Source: Lujinxingia vulgaris
GTDB taxonomy: Bacteria > Myxococcota_A > Bradymonadia > Bradymonadales > Bradymonadaceae
DNA: 64,000 bases
Assembly (NCBI RefSeq): GCF_007997005.1
Contig: NZ_VOSL01000011.1
Coordinates: forward strand, 1-64,000
Direction: 5' to 3'
In this document: in pieces, positions 8,005-17,000 of the stretch
How positions within the stretch are numbered: position 1 is the first letter of the stretch
Layout of the letters: every line of letters starts with the position of its first letter
The notes under the pieces: generated by a model
Told to the model about the DNA's origin: nothing
The model's database searches: none
What the model saw: only the letters and a program-made list of their open reading frames with translations
Made by a program: the position numbers and the translations under genes

Positions 8005-8682
8005 TTATTTGGACATGAAGAGGCGCAGGCGGTTGCCCATCTTCTCGGCCGCGTTGGCCATGTCGCCCACCTTGTTGAAGATCTTGTTCCAGATCAGCAG
8101 GCTGCCCGGCTTGATGTCGTCTTCCATCCCGAAGAGCAGTCGCGCCAGCGCGTCCTGCACCAGGTCGGCCTCGTGCTCCAGGCGGTTGAGCTCATCGATC
8201 ATCAAGAGCACCCGCTCGGCCTCCGGGCCGGTGAAGCTGACGTCGGCCAGAACCTCGAGCGCGTCGACGATCTCCACGGCCTTATCGACGGTGGTCATCA
8301 CCCGGCGGAGCAGCTTCTTGAGCTGAGGCACAAGCTCGGGGTGCGGCTCCATCTTGCGCAGCGTAAAGAGGATGCCCACGTCTTCGGCGTTGTCGGCGAT
8401 CGCATCGAGCGAGGCCAGCACGTCGAGCAGGTCGCGGCGGTCCACCGACATAAAGATCGTCTTGGGCAGGCTGTCGCGAATGCGCGTCTTGACCACGTCC
8501 ACCTCATGCTCAAGGTGGCTGATGTTCTCGGCGATCGCTTTGACCTTGTCCTGATCCCCTTCAAAGACTGCGTCGAAGAGCACAGGCACCTCATCGGCGC
8601 ACTCCTTGACCTTGTGGGCCATCTCTCGGATATACGGGAAGGGACTTTTGGCGAAGAGACCGAAGATTGAACGGACCATCAT
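8005..8682 (-). CDS. DUF47 (TIGR00153) PhoU-like accessory protein of the PiT transporter
   Basis: Product of 225 residues, the normal size for TIGR00153/DUF47 proteins. ATG 8682 follows AGG at 6 bases; a second ATG comes directly after. The N-terminus MVRSIFGLFAKSPFPYIREMAHKV and the helical repeats ISHLEHEVDVVKTRIRDSLPKTIFMSVDRRDLLDVLASLDAIADNAEDV and RLEHEADLVQDALARLLF are typical. The paired E-x3-D/E-x3 motifs bind metal in PhoU folds. The protein is a cytoplasmic helical bundle thought to modulate the adjacent PiT carrier. It stands directly upstream of the transporter as first gene of a two-gene operon, divergent from ggt. Confidence 0.93.
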   Translation of the reverse strand: MMVRSIFGLFAKSPFPYIREMAHKVKECADEVPVLFDAVFEGDQDKVKAIAENISHLEHEVDVVKTRIRDSLPKTIFMSVDRRDLLDVLASLDAIADNAEDVGILFTLRKMEPHPELVPQLKKLLRRVMTTVDKAVEIVDALEVLADVSFTGPEAERVLLMIDELNRLEHEADLVQDALARLLFGMEDDIKPGSLLIWNKIFNKVGDMANAAEKMGNRLRLFMSK

Positions 8683-8832
8683 GGACTACCTGTGGTGGAA
8701 AGGGTTCACCGACAAAAAACGCTTACGGGCGTTTCACTTGGCGATTCTCACATCAAACTTCTTTTCGCCCCGGGGCGATGCGGCGAAGCATAGAGTGTCG
8801 CTATGGACTGTCAACAAGCTCGTGGATGGATC

Positions 8833-10602
8833 ATGACTCGAAGGAAAGATTGTTTCAGCAGCGTCACAATTGCGTTGCTTCTCTGCGGGCTGAGCCTGCC
8901 AGCTGTGGCGCAGGAGAGCGCGCCAGCGGCCGAGACCCCGGACTACAGCCAGCATCGGGTGCGATCGTCGGCGGGGCTTGTAGCCGCCGATCACCAGCTG
9001 GCCTCGGAGGCCGGCGCGGCCATGCTCGCCGCCGGTGGTAACGCCGCCGACGCCGGCGCCGCAGCGATGCTGGCCGTCGGGCTTACCAACCCCTTCGCCT
9101 CCGGCCTCGGCGGCGGAGGATTCTGCCTCTACCGAGAAGCAGACACTGGCGAAACCACCGTCATCGATTACCGTGAGCGCGCTCCGGGTGCGGCCCATCG
9201 CGATATGTACCTGGTCGATGGCGAGGCCGATCCTCAGCTCGCCCGCCACGGCGGGCTGGCCGTCGGCGTGCCCGGCGAAGCTGCGGGCATCTGGTCGCTG
9301 CACGGGCGCTTCGGTCAACTCGACTGGGAGCGCATCGTCGACCCGGCGCTCAACCTCGCCAGGGAGGGCTTTCCGGTGGGAGCGACGCTGGCGCGACACC
9401 TTCAGACCCTGGCCCCCACACTCGAAGAGTGGCCCGAGCTCAAAGCCGTCTTCACCCGCGAGGACGGCGAACTTGTCGAGGAGGGTGACATTCTTGTGCG
9501 CGAAGATCTGGCCCGCGCCCTGGAACTTCTTCGCGACGAGGGCGTGAAGCCCTTTTACACCGGCGCCATCGCTGAGGCCTCAGTTGAGGCGGTGCAGCAG
9601 GCCGGCGGCATCCTCACCCTCGACGATCTCAAACGCTACCAGGTCGCCATCCGCGAGCCGGTCACCGGCACCTACAACGATTTTGAGATCATCTCGATGC
9701 CCCCGCCCTCCTCGGGCGGCGTCGCGCTGATCGAGGCCTTTAATATTCTGGAAGGCTTCGAGCTTGAGTCCCAGGCCTGGGACGCCCCGGCCATTCACCT
9801 GATCGTCGAAGCGCTCAAACACGCCTTCGCCGACCGCGCCGCCCACCTGGGCGACAGCGACTTTGTCGACGTCCCCGTCGAGCGACTCATCTCCAAAGAG
9901 TATGCCGCCCAGCTCCGAGAGACCATCGAGTTCAACAGCACCAAACCCATCGACGCCTACGGATCGACCGCCCCCTCCGACGATCCCCCCGGCACCTCCC
10001 ACTTAAGCGTCGTCGATGCCGCCGGCAACATGCTCGCCTGCACCACCACGATCAACACCCGCTTCGGCTCGCTGGTCTACGATCCGGACTTCGGGCTTAT
10101 CTTCAACAACGAGATGGCCGACTTCAACATCGCCCCCGGCCAGCCCAACCTCTACGGCCTGATGGGCAACGAGCAAAACGCCGTCGCCCCCGACAAACGC
10201 CCCTTAAGCTCGATGAGCCCCACCCTGGTGCTCAAGGAGGGCGAGCCCTTTATGAGCCTCGGAGGCAGCGGCGGGCCGACCATCATCACCGGCACCTACT
10301 TCACCATGGTCGCCACGATGATCTTCGGCCGCGATCTTCTCGACGCCGTCAGCGGCCCGCGCATGCATCATCAATGGTTGCCCGAGCAGCTCTTTGTGGA
10401 GTTCGACAACCTCCCCTTCGCCCCGGGCCTTGTCGAGCGCGGCCACCAGCTGCAGACCCGCCGCGCCTACAACGCGGTGCAGGCCATCATGCGTCAGCCC
10501 GACGGCAGCTGGACCGCGGTGAGCGACCCGCGCAAAGGCGGCATCCCCGCCGCCCCGGCACCCTCTGAGTCCACCGAAGATCATCAGCCCCAGGCGGAGT
10601 AA
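8833..10602 (+). CDS. ggt: Gamma-glutamyltransferase (periplasmic)
   Basis: Product of 589 residues from ATG 8833, chosen because MTRRKDCFSS starts a clean signal peptide ending at AVAQ; the upstream frame from 8803 adds ten unlikely residues. The enzyme cleaves gamma-glutamyl bonds of glutathione in the periplasm. It matures by autocleavage at a Thr that becomes the nucleophile. That Thr is T388 in GTSHLSVVD, close to T391 of E. coli. Other family blocks: GGNAADAGAAAMLAVGLTNPFASG, LGGGGFCLYR, RERAPGAA, GVPGEAAGIW, MPPPSSGGVALIE, TTTINTRFGS, NNEMADF and LGGSGGP. The large and small subunits are both complete. Only two bases separate it from the downstream pseudokinase, so the two are likely co-transcribed. 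Confidence 0.96.
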   Translation: MTRRKDCFSSVTIALLLCGLSLPAVAQESAPAAETPDYSQHRVRSSAGLVAADHQLASEAGAAMLAAGGNAADAGAAAMLAVGLTNPFASGLGGGGFCLYREADTGETTVIDYRERAPGAAHRDMYLVDGEADPQLARHGGLAVGVPGEAAGIWSLHGRFGQLDWERIVDPALNLAREGFPVGATLARHLQTLAPTLEEWPELKAVFTREDGELVEEGDILVREDLARALELLRDEGVKPFYTGAIAEASVEAVQQAGGILTLDDLKRYQVAIREPVTGTYNDFEIISMPPPSSGGVALIEAFNILEGFELESQAWDAPAIHLIVEALKHAFADRAAHLGDSDFVDVPVERLISKEYAAQLRETIEFNSTKPIDAYGSTAPSDDPPGTSHLSVVDAAGNMLACTTTINTRFGSLVYDPDFGLIFNNEMADFNIAPGQPNLYGLMGNEQNAVAPDKRPLSSMSPTLVLKEGEPFMSLGGSGGPTIITGTYFTMVATMIFGRDLLDAVSGPRMHHQWLPEQLFVEFDNLPFAPGLVERGHQLQTRRAYNAVQAIMRQPDGSWTAVSDPRKGGIPAAPAPSESTEDHQPQAE

Positions 10603-10604
10603 TC

Positions 10605-11978
10605 GTGGAGAACCTTCAAGGCGGCACCCTGGCGCTGGAACATCGCTACCACCTCGATCGGCGCATCAGCACCGAGAGCCTCATCTCGCGCTATGCGGCC
10701 ACCCAGGAGCCTTTCGGGCTCCCGGTGCAGGTCGTGATCTTCGAGGGGCTCCCCGAGGCCGGCGCCGAAGATGCGCTCATCGAACGCATCCGCAACAGCG
10801 CCGAGCGCGCCAGCCATCAGCGCATGGAGGGCGTCCTCTCGGTGGTGGATTTCGGCGAGCTGGAGCGCGGCGTCCCCTTTGTCATCGAGCAGAGCGCCGC
10901 GGGCACCTCCCTTGCGGCGGTGCTGGAGCGCCGCGGCACCCTCCCCCCCACAGAAGTGGTGCAGCTCGTCGAGCGTCTGGCCGCCATTTTGGAGCGCGCT
11001 CACAAGCGCGAGCTCTTCCACGGCGCGCTCACCGCCCGCTGGGTGCGACTTCCCGAGGGCCCCGACGCCTTTGAGCGCGCCACCCTCTCCTTCTTCTCCG
11101 TCGGCCTCACCCTGGCCGAGCTGCGCGCGCTACCGCACGCCGCCCTCACCACCGATCTCGTCGACGCCTACGCCCCGGAGATCTTCGCCGGGGATGAGGC
11201 CCCAGACCCGGCGGCCGCCGACCAGTGGGCGCTGGGGGCCCTGGCCTACCGCGCCCTCTGCGGCGTGCACCCCTACTTCGACGATCCCATCGACGCCAGC
11301 GAAGGCCTGGTGCGCATCGCCTCGGAGCCCGCGCCCAAACTCGAAGAGCTCGGCGTCGAAGAGGCCATCTCCTCGGTCATCGATCGCGCTCTGCAGCGCG
11401 ATCCGGCCCGACGCTGGCCTGCCCTCTCCGACTTCGCCCGTGAGCTGCGCCTTGCGGTTCACGGCCCCGATCCCGACACCGCGCAAGCCTCCCCCCCCTC
11501 GCCGGCGGCCGCGCCCCCTGCCGAGAGCGAAGCGCTCGACGAGCAGCCCGACGCAACCGCCCTCCCGCAACCCCCGCGCGGCCCGACGTCGGTCAGCCCT
11601 CGCCCCAGCGGCTACCTGCTCACCCTGGCGCTGGCCCTCTTCATCCTCTCCAACCTGGGCTGGTTCTTCTTTGCCATGGGCAAACCCGCCGACGACGCCC
11701 AGAGCCAGCCTGAAGGCCCCACAGCCCAGGTGCTGACCTCCGGGCTGCAGATCCACTCCGAGCCCCCCGGCGCCCGCCTCTACACCCTGAGCCCCGAGAG
11801 CGGCGAGGAGCGCCTCCTGGGTGCCACCCCCCAGGCCCTGACCGATTTTGTCTTTGAGGGGCAGCAAGGTGTCGATTTTGTCCTGCGCCTGGAGGGCTAC
11901 CAGGATCAAACTCTGCGGGTCGAAGAGTCCCTCGCCGGCCAGGATCTGCGCATCACCCTGCAGCCCGACGATCGCTGA
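10605..11978 (+). CDS. Membrane-anchored pseudokinase (Hanks-type fold) with PEGA domain
   Basis: Product of 457 residues from GTG 10605, with GGAG in the end of ggt as ribosome site. Residues about 15-285 follow the Ser/Thr kinase fold: LFHGALTARWVRL at the catalytic-loop position, YAPEIF in place of APE, DQWALGALAYRALCGVHPYF for subdomain IX, and a closing RALQRDPARRWPALSDFARELR. The catalytic residues are missing: no Lys in the PVQVVIF strand, HGA instead of HRD, and FSV where DFG should be. A Pro/Ala linker leads to one transmembrane helix at about 342-362. The C-terminal 80 residues form a PEGA-like domain (LQIHSEPPGARLYTL, LLGATPQALTDF, FVLRLEGYQDQTLRVE) on the periplasmic side. It is probably a signalling scaffold, not an active kinase. 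Confidence 0.85.
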   Translation: MENLQGGTLALEHRYHLDRRISTESLISRYAATQEPFGLPVQVVIFEGLPEAGAEDALIERIRNSAERASHQRMEGVLSVVDFGELERGVPFVIEQSAAGTSLAAVLERRGTLPPTEVVQLVERLAAILERAHKRELFHGALTARWVRLPEGPDAFERATLSFFSVGLTLAELRALPHAALTTDLVDAYAPEIFAGDEAPDPAAADQWALGALAYRALCGVHPYFDDPIDASEGLVRIASEPAPKLEELGVEEAISSVIDRALQRDPARRWPALSDFARELRLAVHGPDPDTAQASPPSPAAAPPAESEALDEQPDATALPQPPRGPTSVSPRPSGYLLTLALALFILSNLGWFFFAMGKPADDAQSQPEGPTAQVLTSGLQIHSEPPGARLYTLSPESGEERLLGATPQALTDFVFEGQQGVDFVLRLEGYQDQTLRVEESLAGQDLRITLQPDDR

Positions 11979-12024
11979 CCTTCCGGTAAGATCACCCGAT
12001 CCTCGCTAGTTTTAGCCCCAAAGA

Positions 12025-12056
12025 TGCCTCCAGTGCCCCTGGAGGCATTTTTTTTC
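12025..12056 (+). terminator. Intrinsic terminator of the ggt-pseudokinase operon
   Basis: Perfect 10-bp stem ATGCCTCCAG/CTGGAGGCAT with loop TGCCC, followed by eight T. It lies 47 bases after the stop codon at 11978. Confidence 0.92.
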
Positions 12057-12076
12057 AATTATTTTTTACAGTGTGG

Positions 12077-12104
12077 TTGACATTTTCCACCGAGGCTGTA
12101 ATTT
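12077..12104 (+). promoter_or_regulatory. Promoter-like element ahead of the candidate small RNA
   Basis: TTGACA at 12077-12082, a 16-bp spacer, and TAATTT at 12099-12104. The -35 is consensus; the -10 keeps TAnnnT. Transcription would start near 12111, just behind the terminator of the previous operon. Confidence 0.45.
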
Positions 12105-12110
12105 AGACTG

Positions 12111-12398
12111 CGTAAGGCGCGAAGCACCGAGACAAAAGGTGACAGGTTCCAGTAACACTGATACTTTACAGTCTCTTCGGAATAGAAAGCTGGCCGCTTC
12201 AGTTTTACATCGTGAGTACGCAAGAAAGGCCGCGTGTTCTGTCGTGTGCGAGGTAGGTTGCATCCTTCCCCATATCTTCCTGATATCCCACCCCATTTCC
12301 TTCCTGGAAATCCTACCAAAATCCCTCCTACTTACTTCGCACACGAGAGCACACGCGGCTCAAAAAGCGAGGCCCCTCCCAGGGGCCTCGCTTTTTTT
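12111..12398 (+). ncRNA. Candidate structured small RNA, about 290 nt, with CU-rich hairpin loops
   Basis: There is no gene here, and base composition drops to near 50% GC in an otherwise GC-rich window. A promoter-like element precedes the segment and a strong intrinsic terminator ends it. Between them, 12229-12251 pairs with 12337-12359 (21 of 23 positions). Inside, GGTAGG (12252-12257) pairs with CCTACC (12312-12317). That stem encloses two small hairpins, ATATC-TTCCT-GATAT and ATTTCC-TTCCT-GGAAAT, which have the same loop TTCCT but different stems. A single-stranded CCCTCCTAC follows. UUCCU and CCUCC are complementary to Shine-Dalgarno sequences, so pairing to mRNA start sites is the natural guess. 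A transposon remnant is the main alternative. The 5' boundary is approximate. Confidence 0.45.
12366..12398 (+). terminator. Intrinsic terminator of the candidate small RNA
   Basis: Perfect 12-bp stem AGCGAGGCCCCT/AGGGGCCTCGCT with loop CCC, followed by a run of T. An A-run on its left could let it also work on the minus strand. No protein gene ends within 380 bases upstream of it, which is the reason to look for an RNA gene. Confidence 0.88.
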
Positions 12399-12608
12399 CT
12401 TGGTAGAATTTTCCAGCACACCTGTTACGCCTTACGCCGCACACGCTGGCGACTCCGCCCTTGCCAGCCCGCCCGCCCCCGGCCAGAGTGCCCGCGCCGA
12501 GTTCCCGCCCGCAGATCGGTCCGCGTTGACCTCGGGTGACGTCGTAAGATGCACGTCTTCTTCCCCTGCGACCTTGTGTGATGTGTAGAGCCCCCAGGAG
12601 CCTCCCAG

Positions 12609-13259
12609 ATGAGCCCAGCACGCTACGCCGACGAAACCATCGCCTACGTCCCCCGCGACGAGCTCAAAGCCCTCGGCGCGCTTGAGCATGGCTTCTGGAC
12701 CGACGCGCAGGCACGGCTCTACGCCGAGCTGGCCGGCCGCCTGCGCTGGGGCGCGCGCGCGCCGCTCGAAGAGGATCCGACCCGCAAGCAGCTCATCCCC
12801 TACGTGGTGGTCCACAACGACACCCACATCTTTCGGCTGCGCCGCCTGCCCACCCAGGGCGAAGCGCGCCTCCACGACAAACTCTCGGTGGGTGTCGGCG
12901 GGCATATCGCCCGCGACAAAAAAAGCGACGCCCCCCCCGAGCTGCGCCGCCCCGACGACGCGCTGTGGACCGGCATGCTCGTGGAGCTCTACGAGGAGCT
13001 CTTCATCGATCACCCCCTCACTCTGACCTACCGGGGGCTGATCAACGACGACACCAACGAGGTCGGCCAGGTGCACCTGGGCGTCGTCTTCAGCGCGTAC
13101 CACGCCACGGACCCCGCGCAGATCCGCGTGCGCGAGACCGACAAGATGGTCGGTGAATGGGTCGATCCGGCCGAACTTCAGGCGAAGATGGATGCGCTGG
13201 AGAGCTGGAGTCAGCTCGTCGCACACGAGGCGCTAACCTGGCTTAACCCCGCACTCTGA
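12609..13259 (+). CDS. Nudix-like predicted phosphoesterase (COG4112 type)
   Basis: Product of 216 residues, ATG 12609 after GGAGCC. Blocks typical of this MutT-like group: YVPRDEL at the N-terminus, QLIPYVVVHND, the FRLRRLPTQGEARLHDKLSVGVGGHI strand-loop, and MLVELYEELFID in the position of the Nudix helix. The usual REUxEE core reads VELYEEL, so the Arg is replaced by Val while the Glu pair is kept. Later blocks are GLINDDTNEVGQVHLGVVF and MVGEWVDPAEL. Proteins of this group are annotated as predicted MutT-family phosphoesterases; the substrate is unknown. The gene stands alone and converges on the aspartate kinase gene. Confidence 0.8.
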   Translation: MSPARYADETIAYVPRDELKALGALEHGFWTDAQARLYAELAGRLRWGARAPLEEDPTRKQLIPYVVVHNDTHIFRLRRLPTQGEARLHDKLSVGVGGHIARDKKSDAPPELRRPDDALWTGMLVELYEELFIDHPLTLTYRGLINDDTNEVGQVHLGVVFSAYHATDPAQIRVRETDKMVGEWVDPAELQAKMDALESWSQLVAHEALTWLNPAL

Positions 13260-13324
13260 GCCAACCTCTCGCCGCTCCCCCCACGCACTTAAGACACTTA
13301 AATCGCTCTCGTCGCCTGACGTAC

Positions 13325-14524
13325 TCAAGCCGGGAGCGGCTCGCCAACAAAGGCCTCATGCAGCGCGTTGGCGCCAGCTTCGACCTGCCCGGCCTCCACG
13401 ATCCAACTCAGGCGCGCAAGGCTCGCGCTCAGCCCCAGGGTCGCCACACCGGCCTCGCGCAGCGCCGCCTCCCCGAGGCGGCTCCAGCGCGTCTGCCCGC
13501 CGACACCCAGCCCCACCACGCTGATCATTCCCGGCTGGCTGACCTCCACATCCGCGCCGAGCGCTCGCAGTGACGCCTCCAGCTCCGCCACCCCGTGCAC
13601 ATCATCCAGCCCGATGAAGGCGTCCAGGCTGCGCCCCGGCTGCCAGCTGAAGCTCACCGTCGCCAGCGCCTCGATCGCCTCGGCGACCCGATCCGCGCTG
13701 GCCTGAGCACACACCCGAAGACCACGCCGAATATGGCTGACCGCCACCGCCGGCCGGCCCTCTTCAAGGCGCGTGAGCTCCGCCTGCGGAAGATCCACCC
13801 GCACCACCGTGCCCCCCTCCCCGCGCATCTGGGTGCTGCGGGCGTAGAGCGCGATCTGGGCGCGGCGCGCAAACTCCACGGCCTGCTCATTGAGCACTTT
13901 TGCCCCGGCGCGGGCCATCTCCTGCATCTCCTCGTAGCTCAAGCTCTCCAGCTGGCGCGCGCTGAGCACGACCCGCGGATCGGCGCTGAAGACCCCGTCG
14001 ACATCGCTGTAAATCTCGCAGGCCTCCGCCCCCAGCGCCGCCGCCAGAGCCACCGCCGTAGTGTCACTGCCGCCGCGGCCCAAAGTCGTCACATCGCGGC
14101 GATAACTCGTGCCCTGAAAGCCGGCCACGATCACAATGCGCCCCTGCGCCAGCTCATCCTGCACCCGAAAGGGCCGCACATCGATGATGCGCGCGTTGGA
14201 GTGGCTGGCCGTCGTGATGATCCCGCACTGCGATCCGGTCAGGCTCACCGCCTCATGCCCGCGCGCCTGAATGGCGATCGACATCAACGCCATGCTGATG
14301 CGCTCGCCGACCGAGAGCAGCATATCGAGCTCGCGCCGCGACGGGCTGGCCGCAAGCTCGTTGGCCATCCCCAGCAGGTCATCGGTGGTGTCGCCCATCG
14401 CCGAGACCACAACCACCACCTGGTAGCCGCGCTCCCGCGTGGCGACAATCGCCTCGGCGACCTGCCGAATCTTGCCAAGATCTGAGAGTGAGGATCCCCC
14501 GAACTTCTGAACGATCACCTTCAA
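13325..14524 (-). CDS. lysC: Aspartate kinase
   Basis: About 399 residues, the normal size for a monofunctional aspartokinase. I use TTG 14524, which has AGAAGG eight bases upstream and gives the family-like start [15 protein letters not shown] 14533 would add three residues. The enzyme phosphorylates aspartate, the first step to lysine, threonine, methionine and diaminopimelate. Motifs: KFGGSS at the N-terminus, [39 protein letters not shown], and [13 protein letters not shown]. The C-terminal ~140 residues hold two ACT-like regulatory domains ([33 protein letters not shown]), so feedback control by lysine and/or threonine is expected. The gene is not linked to other pathway genes. Confidence 0.94.
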   Translation of the reverse strand: MKVIVQKFGGSSLSDLGKIRQVAEAIVATRERGYQVVVVVSAMGDTTDDLLGMANELAASPSRRELDMLLSVGERISMALMSIAIQARGHEAVSLTGSQCGIITTASHSNARIIDVRPFRVQDELAQGRIVIVAGFQGTSYRRDVTTLGRGGSDTTAVALAAALGAEACEIYSDVDGVFSADPRVVLSARQLESLSYEEMQEMARAGAKVLNEQAVEFARRAQIALYARSTQMRGEGGTVVRVDLPQAELTRLEEGRPAVAVSHIRRGLRVCAQASADRVAEAIEALATVSFSWQPGRSLDAFIGLDDVHGVAELEASLRALGADVEVSQPGMISVVGLGVGGQTRWSRLGEAALREAGVATLGLSASLARLSWIVEAGQVEAGANALHEAFVGEPLPA

Positions 14525-14668
14525 AGCGCACACCTTCTAAGCTGGCGGTCGTCCCGCACCGCTCGCCAGTCGAGCAGCACGGTGCACCCGGCATCACGCC
14601 GACGCAGCGCGTCAGCGGCCCTGGAGCTTAGCAGGTTTTTGCGCTCACGCACCCTTCGCCCACACCTA

Positions 14669-16768
14669 CTAAGGTTTCACCAGCTTGAGCACCAGCGGAA
14701 ACGCCGCCGCAAAGCCGGCGAGCAACCCGCCACCGAACTGCACGAAGATGGCAAGTCCGATGCTTCCGCCGAGCGCGCTGGCCACCACCGCGCCCAGCGT
14801 GCCCAGCGCCACCAGGCCGAACCCGGCTGACGCGATCGGGCGCGACACCGGCAAAAAGGGCAGAAGAATCGCCAGCACGCCCATCACCGCCGGCACAAGC
14901 GCAAGCGCCGTCAACGCCCCGCCGCCGAGCACTCCCAGCGCCGTGGCCGCCACCAGGGTCACGCCCGCCATCACCCCGCAGACCTTCTGCAACGTGGCGA
15001 CCAACGCCTCGGCGCTATCGCTGGCAGTCGGAGCGGCCGACGGCGCCGCCGGAGCCTGAGGCTGCGCCGCCATCGGCGCTCCCGCCTGGGGAGCATGTGC
15101 CGCAGGCGCCGGCGCTCCCGAGCCCTGAAACGCACTGTCAAAAGGTTGGCTCGCCACAGCCCCCGGCGCGGGGGCCGCCCCGAAGTTCGCACCGCCCGCC
15201 TGTGCCCCGAAAGGCTGCGCGGCAGACGCCGGCGCGGGCGTCGCCCCGAAGCTCGCATCGCCCGTCGGCGAATGATGCACCGGCGCGGGGGTCACCTCCG
15301 TAAAGGGCGCCGACGTGCGCTGAGGCTCAGGCTGCGCAGGCTCCACCCGGGGCAACGCCCCCGGCTCACTCGCTGCACGTTGCGGCGAGAGCGGCTCCAA
15401 CGCCTCAACCTCCAGCTCCGGCACCTCGTCGTTCGTCGGTTCGGCCGCTGCACCGGGCTCGGGCAACGTGATGCCAAAGCGCGGCCCGGTGGCGCTACGT
15501 TGCCAGGGGTTCGCCCCGGCGGCCTGCGCCAGCGAAGGATTGCCCACATCGGTGTCGGCGTCCGGCTGCGTCAGCGCTTGCGGCGAAGGTGTCGACGCCG
15601 CCCCTGCCGAGCTCGTCGGAAACGCGGTGCGCGGACGGACTTCACCGCCAAAAGGCTGCTCGCGAAGCGGCTCACTGGCTCCGTTCCCCACCTGATAAGT
15701 CCCCGTCGTGCCGAGCACGCCGGAGTCCTCGGCCATCCCGCTGCCCGCGCCCTCGCCCTCCCGACCCCGACGCGCCACCTTGTACACGCCGCTTCGCGGC
15801 GTATCGCGGTTCTTCGAGCGCTCAAACGGGTTCTCCCGGGCCTCGCCAGCCGAGGGCTGACTGACCTGGCCCGGCATCACATCGGTATGAACATTGTCCA
15901 CCCGAAGATCCTCGGGCGTGGGAAGCGGCGTCCGCTCGGCCTTCTGCACACTCTTCTTCAAGCGATCGCGCAGGCTCGGACCCTTGCTTAACTTCTCGGC
16001 CCCGGCCTGCAGCTGCGCCACACTCATCGCCTGCGTTGGCGCATCGTCTGCATCGCTCTGCATCCCGCCCACGCGCATCGCGCCGCCCCCCGACATCAGG
16101 TCGCTCTCCTCCTCCAGCGACATCCCCATCAGGGTGTGCAGACGCCCGCGATCTCCGCGCGCGCCCTCACTCTTATCGACCGACATGCTACCGCCGCCCG
16201 ACTCCGGGTTGGCAAAATCGGTGGCCGAGAGCACCTGTGTGGCCAGGCCCTCGCTGCTCTCTTCGCCAAGGCCCCAGGCCGACATCACCTGACCCTCATC
16301 GGAGGGCTGCGAGCGGGCAATCGGCGTCGGTTGAGGCTCACGCCCGGGCGCGTTCGGCGTCAGCGGAGAGGGCATACCAAACGCCGTGGCGCGCGGATCG
16401 GCCTTCTGCGCGTCAAACGCCTGACGCAACTTCGCCGCGTCGACCTGACGGGTCGAATCATCCTCCGCCTCGCCAGACGCGGCATGCTGAAAAGGAAGAT
16501 CGCTGGCCGAGACCATCGCCGTGCGCGCCTCATGCTCCCCGCTGCCTTCGCTCTCAGCGCCGCTGATCGCCGGCAGTCCAAAGAGCGTGCTCCGCGGCGC
16601 GGCCGCCGTGCGACCCTGCTGGATCGCCGCCTCGCTCTCCTCATCGAAGACCGCCGGAATCCCCATCATCGTCTGACGGGGCGCGCGCTCCTCAAAGACC
16701 TCCCCGCAGCCGGGGCAGGTCGATGCCTGAGGTTGCACACGGGCGTTGCATGATGGGCAAATCTTCAC
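14669..16768 (-). CDS. Zinc-ribbon protein with threonine-motif array, disordered middle and C-terminal membrane helices
   Basis: About 699 residues from GTG 16768, chosen for CAGGAGAGG upstream and because the zinc ribbon CPSC...CPGC then begins at residue 4. Residues 30-250 are a low-complexity region carrying two interleaved threonine motifs. One is T-x-[MF]-G-[ILM]-[PS], at T33, T61, T128 and T212. The other is T-x-x-[VLM]-[SD] ending in D/K/Q plus L/F, at T83, T106, T177 and T245. The middle is Pro/Ala/Gly-rich and probably disordered. The last ~130 residues contain about four hydrophobic segments (VCGVMAGVTLVAATALGVLGG onward), so the protein is an inner-membrane anchor with a long cytoplasmic tail. 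Repeated T-x-x-hydrophobic sites look like targets of Hanks kinases read by FHA domains. No enzymatic domain is visible. Confidence 0.8.
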   Translation of the reverse strand: MKICPSCNARVQPQASTCPGCGEVFEERAPRQTMMGIPAVFDEESEAAIQQGRTAAAPRSTLFGLPAISGAESEGSGEHEARTAMVSASDLPFQHAASGEAEDDSTRQVDAAKLRQAFDAQKADPRATAFGMPSPLTPNAPGREPQPTPIARSQPSDEGQVMSAWGLGEESSEGLATQVLSATDFANPESGGGSMSVDKSEGARGDRGRLHTLMGMSLEEESDLMSGGGAMRVGGMQSDADDAPTQAMSVAQLQAGAEKLSKGPSLRDRLKKSVQKAERTPLPTPEDLRVDNVHTDVMPGQVSQPSAGEARENPFERSKNRDTPRSGVYKVARRGREGEGAGSGMAEDSGVLGTTGTYQVGNGASEPLREQPFGGEVRPRTAFPTSSAGAASTPSPQALTQPDADTDVGNPSLAQAAGANPWQRSATGPRFGITLPEPGAAAEPTNDEVPELEVEALEPLSPQRAASEPGALPRVEPAQPEPQRTSAPFTEVTPAPVHHSPTGDASFGATPAPASAAQPFGAQAGGANFGAAPAPGAVASQPFDSAFQGSGAPAPAAHAPQAGAPMAAQPQAPAAPSAAPTASDSAEALVATLQKVCGVMAGVTLVAATALGVLGGGALTALALVPAVMGVLAILLPFLPVSRPIASAGFGLVALGTLGAVVASALGGSIGLAIFVQFGGGLLAGFAAAFPLVLKLVKP

Positions 16769-17000
16769 CGGCCTCTCCTGAGCGTTGCCGAAGCGTTGCG
16801 CTGTGCAGGGCGCACCGTCGCGCCCGCATGTCGATAACATGACACCACGTGGGTTCCTTCCTGCGCTTTGAACCATTGGCGCAAAGAAAGACCTCAGAAC
16901 ACTATGTCAAGTATCGAATTGTTATCATAGCCCCCCCGCACCCGAAAAGCGCCATCATTCCGGGAGGATGGCGAACCCTTCGGCAAACCCTTCGTCGCGC

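Noticed and set aside
12257-12312. Minus-strand reading of the two hairpins as AGGAA loops, i.e. a CsrA-sponge RNA
   Set aside because: GGA-containing loops would fit CsrA, but no promoter is seen on the minus strand and the good T-run terminator belongs to the plus strand. Kept only as an alternative.
12066-12344. Short minus-strand open frames (about 90 codons) in the candidate RNA segment
   Set aside because: Frames with unusual composition (many Cys, Trp, Phe), no ribosome site, and dense base-paired structure on the DNA. RNA fits better.
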